Below are positions 1 to 6,186 of a DNA stretch of 6,640 nucleotides, piece after piece. How positions within the stretch are numbered: position 1 is the stretch's first letter; each line of letters opens with the position of its first letter. Origin of the DNA: Chthoniobacterales bacterium (GTDB lineage Bacteria; Verrucomicrobiota; Verrucomicrobiia; Chthoniobacterales; UBA10450). Made by a program: the position numbers and the translations under genes. The notes beneath the pieces were generated by a model. That model searched no databases, had not been told where the DNA came from, and saw only the letters and a program-made list of their open reading frames with translations. Location of the stretch: positions 1-6,640 of the forward strand of contig JACCTI010000080.1 of the NCBI GenBank assembly GCA_013812515.1, in the 5' to 3' direction.

Positions 1-800
1 ACTAAACGCTCGCCGATGCGCGGGTCCGTTTGGAAATGACGCACGAAATCTCCGTGCGTGAAGATGCCGAGAAGTCTTCCGTCGCCATCGGCGATCACGG
101 CCGCGCCTGCACGCACGTCCGTCATTACCTTGAGCGCGACGCGCACAGAGGCATCAGAGTTCACTAGCGCCATGTAAATGCGCGGTCGCATGATCTGATG
201 GACACGCGTCAGCAGACTGCGGCCGATCATCCCGCCGGGATGGAAGCGCGCGAAATCTTCTTTCTGAAATCCGCGCGCCTCGAGCAAGACCATGGCGAGC
301 GCATCGCCGAGCGCGAGCATGACCGTCGTGCTCGAAGTCGGCGCGAGATTTAGCGGACAAGCTTCCTGCTCGATGTTCACGTCGAGGAGCACATCGCAGT
401 TTTGCGCAAGCGTTGATTTCGGATCGCCGCAGAGGGCGATGATTCGCACCTGGAAACGCGTTAGCGCCGGAAGAATACGGAGTAACTCTTCCGTCTCGCC
501 GCTCGCACTTAAAGCCAGCACGACATCGCCATCTGCGACCATGCCGAGATCGCCGTGCAGCGCATTGGATGAATCGAGCACCACCGCGGGCGACCCGGTG
601 CTGGTCAGCGTGGCGGCGATCTTCGCACCGACGTGCCCCGATTTCCCAACCCCGAGCACGACCACTTTCCCGCGCGCCTCGACCGCTTCCTTGATCATCG
701 TGACCGCACGCGTGAAGGCATCGTTGAGCCGGTCGCGCAGGCGTTGCAGCTCAAAGATTTCGATCTCGAGGACGCGTTTCGCCTTTTCAAGATACTGCAT
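1..800 (-). CDS. kdsD: KpsF/KdsD-type D-arabinose-5-phosphate isomerase, 3' end outside window
   Basis: Translating the minus strand gives an open frame of 266 codons that runs off the left edge. It resembles the E. coli KdsD/GutQ/KpsF family, which interconverts D-ribulose 5-phosphate and D-arabinose 5-phosphate, the first step of cytoplasmic Kdo synthesis. A SIS domain spans about residues 34-175, with GKSGHVG (52-58), LHGDLGMV (81-88), SASGETEE (98-105), EACPLNLAPTSSTT (146-159) and HPGGMIGR (187-194). These carry the lysine, histidines and glutamates that line the family active site. A first CBS domain follows (about 199-256, ending GIFTHGDF). The second CBS domain, roughly the last 60 residues of a 320-330 aa protein, is missing because the window ends. 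I chose ATG at 800 because MQYLEKAKRVLEIE aligns with family N-termini. An in-frame ATG at 848 has GGAG four bases upstream and would add 16 residues. Family assignment is secure; kpsF is an equally valid symbol. Confidence 0.93.
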   Translation of the reverse strand, partial: MQYLEKAKRVLEIEIFELQRLRDRLNDAFTRAVTMIKEAVEARGKVVVLGVGKSGHVGAKIAATLTSTGSPAVVLDSSNALHGDLGMVADGDVVLALSASGETEELLRILPALTRFQVRIIALCGDPKSTLAQNCDVLLDVNIEQEACPLNLAPTSSTTVMLALGDALAMVLLEARGFQKEDFARFHPGGMIGRSLLTRVHQIMRPRIYMALVNSDASVRVALKVMTDVRAGAAVIADGDGRLLGIFTHGDFVRHFQTDPRIGERL

Positions 801-873
801 TTGACGATAATGCTCTGCCGGAGCGTAGCAGGCAGCAAGAATTAGCATCGCGCTCCATGGCCGAGGACTACAT
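801..873. promoter_or_regulatory. divergent intergenic spacer (isomerase / small secreted protein)
   Basis: These 73 bp separate two divergently transcribed genes and so should carry their promoters. On the plus strand there is a TTGACG hexamer at 801-806, but the best -10 partner (TAGCAG, 826-831) is weak and 19 bp away. No convincing promoter is visible on the minus strand. If the isomerase starts at 848, the spacer shrinks to 25 bp and the small gene's promoter would lie inside the isomerase coding sequence. Confidence 0.35.
864..868 (+). promoter_or_regulatory. ribosome binding site of the small secreted protein
   Basis: GAGGA lies five bases before the ATG at 874. It is one of the clearest Shine-Dalgarno sequences in the window and supports both the start and the reality of this short gene. 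Confidence 0.6.
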
Positions 874-1179
874 ATGAAAAAGCTTCTCTTCGTCGGTTTC
901 GCGATCGCAGCTGCCGGACTTGCCACTGCCGGAGCACAGACCTTCACCACTGGAGTGGGCCCCGATAAGCGGCAGCAGGAGACACGACGCCCGCCCGCTC
1001 CGGTTTCGGGACGCCCCGTTGCAGGCGCTCTTCCGCGAGCCGCCCGCGGCAATCCCATTCAGATGCTGAACCCGGGCGCACCGGAAAAATACCGTGCGTC
1101 CGTGGACGACACGGTGACGTACGATCCGAACAATCCGTCACGGATCACCGGTATTATTTTGGCTGGGATTCGCTGGTAG
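874..1179 (+). CDS. small secreted/periplasmic protein of unknown function (101 aa)
   Basis: I do not recognise a named family. The product begins with a textbook Sec signal peptide: MKK, a hydrophobic core from L4 to about T18, and a likely cleavage site AGA|QT after residue 21. The mature chain is about 80 residues. Its first half (about 22-65) is rich in Pro, Arg and Gly and probably unstructured. The C-terminal third, with DDTVTYDPNNPSRITGII (about 78-95) and the ending AGIRW, looks more ordered and could form beta strands. There is no lipobox cysteine; the protein contains no cysteine at all. A GAGGA ribosome binding site five bases before the ATG supports expression. The gene stands alone between a divergent isomerase and a downstream glycosyltransferase, and a hairpin overlaps its stop codon. 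The envelope setting suggests a periplasmic or surface role, but no function can be assigned. Confidence 0.8.
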   Translation: MKKLLFVGFAIAAAGLATAGAQTFTTGVGPDKRQQETRRPPAPVSGRPVAGALPRAARGNPIQMLNPGAPEKYRASVDDTVTYDPNNPSRITGIILAGIRW

Positions 1180-1199
1180 GAACGCCGCACGGCGTCCTA
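1177..1199 (+). terminator. hairpin at the stop codon of the small secreted protein, possible terminator
   Basis: The arms TAGGA(A)CGCC and GGCGTCCTA pair over 9 bp with one bulged A and a GCAC tetraloop. The stem begins in the TAG stop codon. No T-run follows, so it is not a canonical intrinsic terminator; it may terminate weakly or stabilise the mRNA 3' end. Confidence 0.4.
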
Positions 1200-1252
1200 G
1201 CAGCATGGCCATACCGCGGGCATTAGTGAGCGGAAGACCAGCCACGCGCGTT

Positions 1253-1273
1253 GGACGGCGCAGCGCGCCGTCC
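1253..1273. repeat. perfect 9-bp inverted repeat ahead of the glycosyltransferase gene
   Basis: GGACGGCGC at 1253-1261 and GCGCCGTCC at 1265-1273 are exact reverse complements separated by AGC, giving a very GC-rich stem-loop. It lies 13 bp before the preferred GTG start at 1287 and over the alternative TTG at 1251, so that TTG would be buried in the structure. There is no T-tract. It could be a REP-like intergenic palindrome, a U-less terminator, or a structure that limits translation of the following gene. Confidence 0.55.
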
Positions 1274-1286
1274 CCACCCTGAGCTG

Positions 1287-2453
1287 GTGAACCAGCCGAC
1301 ACAGAAACCGGTGGTCGCGTGTTATTGTGCGACGTTTTTGAAGCCGGAGATGCTGCACATTTATCGGCAGATCACCGCGCTAGAACGCGTTCGTCCGGTC
1401 GTGATCACGCGAAAACGTGAGGAGGCTGAACGTTATCCTTTCGCTGACCTGACTCTAGTCCCGAAACCGGCGATGCATTTCATTCGCCGCATCTGGTTCC
1501 GGCAATTGCGCCATGTGCCGTGGAAGATTTGCCGAGCCGAAACCGATCGCTTGCTGCGCGTGATGGAACGGCAACGCGCCGACCTGCTCCACGTTTATTT
1601 CGGTCACATCGCCGTGCATTTGCTTCCGCTCCTCGAACGGTGGAACGGCCCGAGCTTCGTCTCCTTTCACGGCGCGGACGTGAAGGTCGATCTCGAGAAG
1701 GCAGCATATCGCGCCGCGACGTTGAGGATGCTGGAGGCCGTGCGGCTGGTGCTCGTCCGTTCGGAGTCGCTCCGCGAAGCACTCGTTAGGCTGGGATGCC
1801 CCGCGAGCAAAATTCGAATTCAGAGAACCGGCATCCCGCTCGACCAGGTGCCATTTTATGCGCGCACCTGGCCAGACGATGGAAGCTGGCAGTTGCTGCA
1901 AGCGGGTCGCCTGGTCGAGAAGAAAGGGCTGCGGACAAGCTTGCGCGCCTTTGCGAAATTTGCCCGCCGGTTTCCCGACGCGCAGTTCACCATCGCTGGC
2001 GAAGGCCCACTGCTGGACGCGCTGCGTGAGGAGGCGCGGGAGCTGGGTGTCGCGAACCACGTCAAATTCACCGGTTTCGTTTCGCAAAGGGAGCTGCACG
2101 ATTTCTTCCTCCGTTCGCACATGTTCCTGCACCCGAGCGAAACCGGGGCGGATGGAAATCAGGAAGGTGTTCCGAACTCCATGCTCGAAGCGATGGCCAG
2201 CGGCCTGCCGGTTTTCGCCACCACGCACGGTGGTATTCCGGAAGCGATCGAGAACGGAGTCAGCGGCGTGCTGGTCGGGGAAGGCGATGCTGGCGCGCTG
2301 GCCCGCGAGTTGATGGAAGCCGCGGAAAAGCCGGAGTTTCTCGGGTCGCTCGCGAAGAATGGCGCGGCGGCCGTCGCGGAAAAATTCGAGCAGCGTGCGC
2401 AAGTGCGGCAGCTCGAGGATTGCTACTTCGAAGCTCTGGCTGCGAGGCGCTGA
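1287..2453 (+). CDS. glycosyltransferase family 4 (GT-B fold), WcaL-like
   Basis: This is a retaining GT4-type glycosyltransferase of about 388 aa, a normal length. Such enzymes move a sugar from a nucleotide donor onto a growing surface glycan at the inner membrane. The N-terminal acceptor domain includes LLHVYFGHIA (about 100-109) and SFHGADV (126-132). The C-terminal donor domain starts near GRLVEKKG (207-214), continues through FTIAGEGPLLDAL and VKFTGFVSQRELHDFF, and ends in a clear EX7E motif (EGVPNSMLE, residues 293-301) followed by GLPVFATTHGGIPEAI. This end resembles the colanic-acid WcaL/AmsK group. Donor and acceptor cannot be read from sequence. GTG at 1287 is preferred; an in-frame TTG at 1251 would add 12 residues but lies at the edge of a strong hairpin, and neither start has a good ribosome binding site. 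The last 31 bp overlap the convergent gene. Confidence 0.92.
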   Translation: MNQPTQKPVVACYCATFLKPEMLHIYRQITALERVRPVVITRKREEAERYPFADLTLVPKPAMHFIRRIWFRQLRHVPWKICRAETDRLLRVMERQRADLLHVYFGHIAVHLLPLLERWNGPSFVSFHGADVKVDLEKAAYRAATLRMLEAVRLVLVRSESLREALVRLGCPASKIRIQRTGIPLDQVPFYARTWPDDGSWQLLQAGRLVEKKGLRTSLRAFAKFARRFPDAQFTIAGEGPLLDALREEARELGVANHVKFTGFVSQRELHDFFLRSHMFLHPSETGADGNQEGVPNSMLEAMASGLPVFATTHGGIPEAIENGVSGVLVGEGDAGALARELMEAAEKPEFLGSLAKNGAAAVAEKFEQRAQVRQLEDCYFEALAARR

Positions 2454-3472
2454 AAGAAAATTTGCAAGTGCGCTGCGACGTTGCTGAAGGAAAGACGCTC
2501 GCCCGCCCGCTCTTGTGAATCGGAAACGGCCTGGCGATAGAGTGCCTCGTCGCGCAGCAACCGTTCCGCGATCCCGGTGACTTCCGCGATGGAACGGCTC
2601 ACGCCGCAGAGTTGCGGGAATCCTTCGCGCTCGAGCGCGCCGTTCCCGCCCACGCACGGCACGCGACAGAGCAACGCATCGCCCGCCACTTGCCCCGGAA
2701 CGAAACTCGAGTCCAACTGGAAAACGAGTCTGTGCTGAGCCACGACTCGCAGGTGATCCGCGTATGCGGTGCGCTTCGTGAGCACGGTCAGACTGCCGGG
2801 CCTGAAGCCAAGCTCGCTCAGCAATCGTGCTCCGCTCCGGCCAGCGAAGTCGTAAACCGTCACGGTTTGCCCCGTCGTTTCACTGACCTGGCGTGCGGCG
2901 AGTAATGCCGCGAGATGATTGCGGGAAGGAACATTCCATTCGCGCGTGCCGATCAGAATCCCGCGCCGTTCCTCGATCGGCCGCGACCAATCCCAGTGCT
3001 CGTCATGCAGCGGATAGGGCGTCGGGAGGTAAGCGACGCTTTCATCATCCCGCCGAAGCGCGCGATAAATGTCTGCCGCTTCCGGTGTTGGTGCCAGACA
3101 ACCGTCGGCTCTCGCCACAATCCGAAGGAAGCGCTGGAGCTTTGCGCGATCACGCAATTGATCAGCAATCTGATGCAGGCCGGTTTCTTTCAAGGAAACG
3201 GCCACGGGGATGCCGGCGTCCTTCAATACGTTTACCGCCTCCTCCGAATCCCGGAAGCCACCGCGCAATAAAACCAAAGCGGGCATTTTCGATGAAAGCG
3301 CGCGCGTCGTGTGGCGAAGGAAACTTCCGCCGGTGCAAGCTGCGTAGGCGTGGAAATTAACCGGCGCATGCGCGCCGTTCTCACCGCTTGTCCTCCCGAA
3401 ATGTTGCTCCGGATCGCGGCCGCCCGGGTTCAGCACGTTGAGCCGGAAAGCGCCGTCATCCTGCGCCCTCAT
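2423..3472 (-). CDS. divergent GT-B-like glycosyltransferase (349 aa)
   Basis: The overall pattern suggests a GT-B fold glycosyltransferase, but it is not a standard GT4. The N-terminal part carries LNVLNPGGRDPEQHF (11-25) and HAPVNFHAYAACTGGSF (35-51), then GIPVAVSLKETG (87-98) and ADGCLAPTPEAADIYRAL (122-139), the last typical of the end of a GT-B N-domain. A second domain begins near GILIGTREWNVPS (171-183). Where GT4 enzymes have EX7E, this one has VPGQVAGDALLCRVPCVGG (258-276), with no matching glutamate pair. There is no signal peptide or membrane segment, so a cytoplasmic role is expected. The ATG follows the PBP1A stop codon by 3 nt and has no obvious ribosome binding site, which points to translational coupling. 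The 3' end overlaps the opposite glycosyltransferase gene. The gene is surely real; the substrate is unknown and the enzyme class is inferred. Confidence 0.75.
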   Translation of the reverse strand: MRAQDDGAFRLNVLNPGGRDPEQHFGRTSGENGAHAPVNFHAYAACTGGSFLRHTTRALSSKMPALVLLRGGFRDSEEAVNVLKDAGIPVAVSLKETGLHQIADQLRDRAKLQRFLRIVARADGCLAPTPEAADIYRALRRDDESVAYLPTPYPLHDEHWDWSRPIEERRGILIGTREWNVPSRNHLAALLAARQVSETTGQTVTVYDFAGRSGARLLSELGFRPGSLTVLTKRTAYADHLRVVAQHRLVFQLDSSFVPGQVAGDALLCRVPCVGGNGALEREGFPQLCGVSRSIAEVTGIAERLLRDEALYRQAVSDSQERAGERLSFSNVAAHLQIFFQRLAARASK

Positions 3473-3475
3473 TCG

Positions 3476-6034
3476 TTAGTCGCCGGACTGGTCTTCTTCT
3501 GGCGTCGGCCGCGGCTGTGGTCGCAGGCGCAGTTGCGGCATCGGCTGGCTGCGGAAGGCATCGCGCGGGTTCACCGGTTGTGCGCGAAGCACCGGCTCCG
3601 CCCGTCGCACCTCCTCGCGCTCGCGCGGCACTCTCTCCTCCGGCAGGACCGGTAACGCGCGCAAGATCGGCTCCTCTTGGGGCGCAACTTCCTGGGGCTG
3701 CGCCGCCGCGATCGCGAGCTTCGTTTCCTCGGGGGGCGCAGGAGGTTTGGCCGTGGACTTGACCGCGTTGTATGGGTCGTTCTCTGCCAGGAGCGTCGGG
3801 CCTTTGACTGCGACCGGTTTTACCTGCGCCGTATCCACCGCGAGCGCCGCCCGCGGCACACCAGCATCCGGAAGATCGCGCACAATTCGAGCGCGCGGAT
3901 CACCATGCACGCTGCACGGATCGCCTGGCATCTGCTCTTTGGTGACGAGTTCGCGATAGATCGTCGTCGACGGACACTTGTCGGTGGCGAGCAATCCGGA
4001 CTTCGAACAAATCTCCGCGCTTTGCATCGCAGCGGGTTTGGAAATTTCACGCGCCGCGTATTTCCCGACCGAGGCGTTCATCACATCCACCCAGACGGGC
4101 AGCGCAACTTCGCGGCCAAACGCGCCCCGATAAATCTTCTGTGGCTTATCGAATCCCGCGCGCACCGCGACCGTGATGGCGCTGTCGTAGCCGGCGAAGA
4201 GCGCCTCGGTGAAATCATAGGCGGTGCCGGTTTTCCCTGCCGCGGGGAATTGCTGAAGACCAAGCTTCCGTCGTGCGTCGGAGCCAGTGCCTGTCTCGAG
4301 CGCATCAACCAGACACGAATGCACCTCATACGCGCTCTCCGGTTTCATGACGGTTTCGCGCCTGTGCTGGCCCGCCGACTGCCACACAACGTTCCCATTC
4401 TTCTCCTCGATCCGTTCGAGAACGAAGGACCCGTCCGGTCGCCAGCCGCCATTCGGAAAGCTGGTGTATGCAAGCGCGAGTTCGGCGAGCGTGATCTCGC
4501 TGCTGCCCAGGAACGTGGCCGGATAAGGACGAAGCGGCGACTTGATCCCGCCGGCTTTGCAGAGCTGGAGGACCGCATCCACTCCGGCCCGCATCCCAAC
4601 CCGGACCGTGGCGCCGTTTTTCGATTTCGCGAGCGCCTGCCGCGCCGTGATCGGTCCTTCGTAGCGGTTCTCCGGATTCTCCGGTCCCCATTCGCCCAGA
4701 ATTCCAGTCGTGCCGCCAATCATGACCGCGCGATTATCGAGCGCGGAGTCATCCACGACCGTTCCGGGGAAGAGCCCTTTCTCGAAAGCTGCGGCAAACA
4801 CGAACGGCGTCATCGCGGTGCCAGCCGGCCGGCGCGACTGCAAAGCGCGATCGAATTGGTTGTGCTCGAAATCGCGTCCACCGACGAGCGCCAGAATTCC
4901 GCCGGTCTGATTATCGAGCGCGATCACCGCGCCCTGCAGATACTCCGGGGCGGGTAATTGGCTGGTCGTGCCAGCTTTCTTCGCGGTCCGGAAACGTGTC
5001 GCATACGATTCATAGGTCTCGTGTTTGTAATCAGGAACCTGCTCGATCCGGTCGAGGTTCGCCTTGAGGGAATCCTCCGCCACCTTCTGCAAATCAGAAT
5101 CGATCGTGGTGCGAATCCGGAAACCTTCATTCATCGCCCGGTCCCAACCGACCGCTGCGATGACCTGCTGGCGGATGTACTCGACCGCGTACGTCTGACC
5201 CTGTGCACTTTGGCGGCTGCCGATCACGACTTCTTCGCCTTGCGCGGTGGCGGCTTTTTCCCGCGTGATGAACCCTAGCTCGCGCATGCGGCCCAGCACC
5301 ACGTTGCGGGATTCACGCGACGCTTCCTTGTCCGTCCAGGGCGAGAGTCGGTTCGGGCTTTTAATCAAGCCGGCCAGCGTCGCGCATTCCGTTAACGTCA
5401 TTTCATGGGCCGGTCTACCGAAGTAACCGCGCGCCGCCGCTTCCGCACCGTAGAGCCCGCCGCCGAAGTAAATCCGGTTGAGGTAGAGCTCCATGATCTT
5501 CTGCTTGCCGAGCCGTTCTTCGATGCGGCGGGCCAGGAAAATCTCCACCAGCTTGCGACGGAACGTCCGCTCTTTCAGGGAGTACGTGTTGCGCGCCAGC
5601 TGCTGCGTCACGGTGCTCGCGCCTTGCGTCACATGACCCGCGGTGAAGTTCGCGAGGGCTGCGCGCACAATGCCGAAGAAATCGTAGCCCTTGTGCTGGT
5701 AGAACTTACTGTCCTCGATTGCAACCACCGCGTTGACGAGATCACGCGGGAGCTGCTCGTAGGGAATCGTGTCGCGGTTCTCGACGTAAATCTGGCCAAA
5801 AATTTTGTCGTTCCGATCGACGATTACGCTCGCTGATTCCATCTGGTCGAGCTGCTTCAAATCAAACGCATCCGCCTCGCGGCTGAGATCTGTGAGAAGG
5901 ATGACGCAGTAGATAACGAGCGCGATCAGGAGCGCGCCGACAATCGCCGCCGGGACATAGAACGCCGGCTTCGTGTACCAAGGCGGCTCGTATTCATCGA
6001 CGTAGCGTCGACGTGGTGAAAAAGAGACAGACAT
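3476..6034 (-). CDS. class A penicillin-binding protein, PBP1A type, with altered SXXK motif
   Basis: The 852 aa product has a short cytoplasmic N-terminus, one membrane anchor (about 24-48) and a periplasmic GT51 glycosyltransferase domain (about 70-235) that polymerises lipid II. The GT51 motifs are intact: EDSKFYQHKG (107-116, catalytic Glu107), GASTVTQQLARN (138-149), RRKLVEIFLARRIE (159-172) and ELYLNRIYFGGGLYGAEAAA (182-201). A transpeptidase domain follows (about 365-655) with SKN (471-473) and KTGTA (601-605). The site expected to read SXXK instead reads RRPAGTAMTPF, so Thr406 and Thr409 replace the nucleophilic Ser and the Lys. The usual three-cysteine tail is present (C676, C687, C707), then about 130 residues of Pro/Glu/Arg-rich low complexity. 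The ATG at 6034 lacks a clear ribosome binding site, but no better start is seen. The gene leads a probable two-gene operon with the glycosyltransferase-like gene. It could be called mrcA or ponA; the symbol is left blank because of the altered active site. Confidence 0.95.
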   Translation of the reverse strand: MSVSFSPRRRYVDEYEPPWYTKPAFYVPAAIVGALLIALVIYCVILLTDLSREADAFDLKQLDQMESASVIVDRNDKIFGQIYVENRDTIPYEQLPRDLVNAVVAIEDSKFYQHKGYDFFGIVRAALANFTAGHVTQGASTVTQQLARNTYSLKERTFRRKLVEIFLARRIEERLGKQKIMELYLNRIYFGGGLYGAEAAARGYFGRPAHEMTLTECATLAGLIKSPNRLSPWTDKEASRESRNVVLGRMRELGFITREKAATAQGEEVVIGSRQSAQGQTYAVEYIRQQVIAAVGWDRAMNEGFRIRTTIDSDLQKVAEDSLKANLDRIEQVPDYKHETYESYATRFRTAKKAGTTSQLPAPEYLQGAVIALDNQTGGILALVGGRDFEHNQFDRALQSRRPAGTAMTPFVFAAAFEKGLFPGTVVDDSALDNRAVMIGGTTGILGEWGPENPENRYEGPITARQALAKSKNGATVRVGMRAGVDAVLQLCKAGGIKSPLRPYPATFLGSSEITLAELALAYTSFPNGGWRPDGSFVLERIEEKNGNVVWQSAGQHRRETVMKPESAYEVHSCLVDALETGTGSDARRKLGLQQFPAAGKTGTAYDFTEALFAGYDSAITVAVRAGFDKPQKIYRGAFGREVALPVWVDVMNASVGKYAAREISKPAAMQSAEICSKSGLLATDKCPSTTIYRELVTKEQMPGDPCSVHGDPRARIVRDLPDAGVPRAALAVDTAQVKPVAVKGPTLLAENDPYNAVKSTAKPPAPPEETKLAIAAAQPQEVAPQEEPILRALPVLPEERVPREREEVRRAEPVLRAQPVNPRDAFRSQPMPQLRLRPQPRPTPEEDQSGD

Positions 6035-6186
6035 GCGAAGCGAGCGGCGCGAGAAGACTGATCAACGTCTGCGCGCAACTTAGGTGCATCTTGCCCGAAA
6101 ATCCAAACGGCAAAACGCGACGGAGGAGCCTCAGCGCCGCCCCCTGCAGCGTTGGACGTTGGAGGTTGTCCGCGGGACGTTCCGGT
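6035..6186. promoter_or_regulatory. divergent intergenic spacer (PBP1A / MidA-like)
   Basis: This 152 bp lies between divergently oriented genes and should hold both promoters. The best minus-strand candidate, TTGCCG with a 17 bp gap to GATGCA (about 6086-6114), has a poor -10, so no promoter is called. The right third contains the 7-bp tandem motif listed separately. Confidence 0.35.
6151..6168. repeat. short 7-bp tandem repeat (GTTGGAC / GTTGGAG / GTTG)
   Basis: GTTGGAC at 6151-6157 is followed directly by GTTGGAG (6158-6164) and GTTG. The flanking decamer GCGTTGGACG (6149-6158) recurs exactly at 1248-1257, at the left edge of the other intergenic palindrome. This may be a degenerate copy of a dispersed intergenic repeat, though 2.5 copies is too few to be sure. 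Confidence 0.35.

Noticed and set aside
292..804. 170-codon plus-strand open frame over the isomerase
   Set aside because: It is Ser/Arg/Thr-rich and antisense to the well-supported SIS/CBS protein.
801..831. Candidate sigma-70 promoter TTGACG with TAGCAG
   Set aside because: The -35 is good, but the 19 bp gap and 3/6 match at -10 are too weak to call a site; it is noted only within the spacer.
1205..1282. Short plus-strand frame starting ATGGCC between the small protein and the GT4 gene
   Set aside because: It has only 25 codons, no ribosome binding site, and runs through the 1253-1273 hairpin.
1455..2657. 400-codon minus-strand open frame antisense to the GT4 gene
   Set aside because: It is rich in Arg and Ala with no recognisable motif, lies over a gene with clear GT4 motifs on the other strand, and crosses into the second real gene. 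It is a GC-rich shadow frame.
2893..3360. 155-codon plus-strand open frame over the divergent GT-like gene
   Set aside because: It is Arg/Pro-rich with no motif, while the opposite frame has a GT-B-like pattern and operon-style spacing.
4808..4819. Frameshift or pseudogene explanation for the missing SXXK
   Set aside because: The reading frame is continuous for 852 codons and all later motifs (SKN, KTGTA, cysteine tail) are in frame, so only substitutions are involved.
3677..4957. 426-codon plus-strand open frame inside the PBP1A gene
   Set aside because: It is antisense to a region with unmistakable transpeptidase motifs, with Arg-rich composition and no domain or ribosome binding site.
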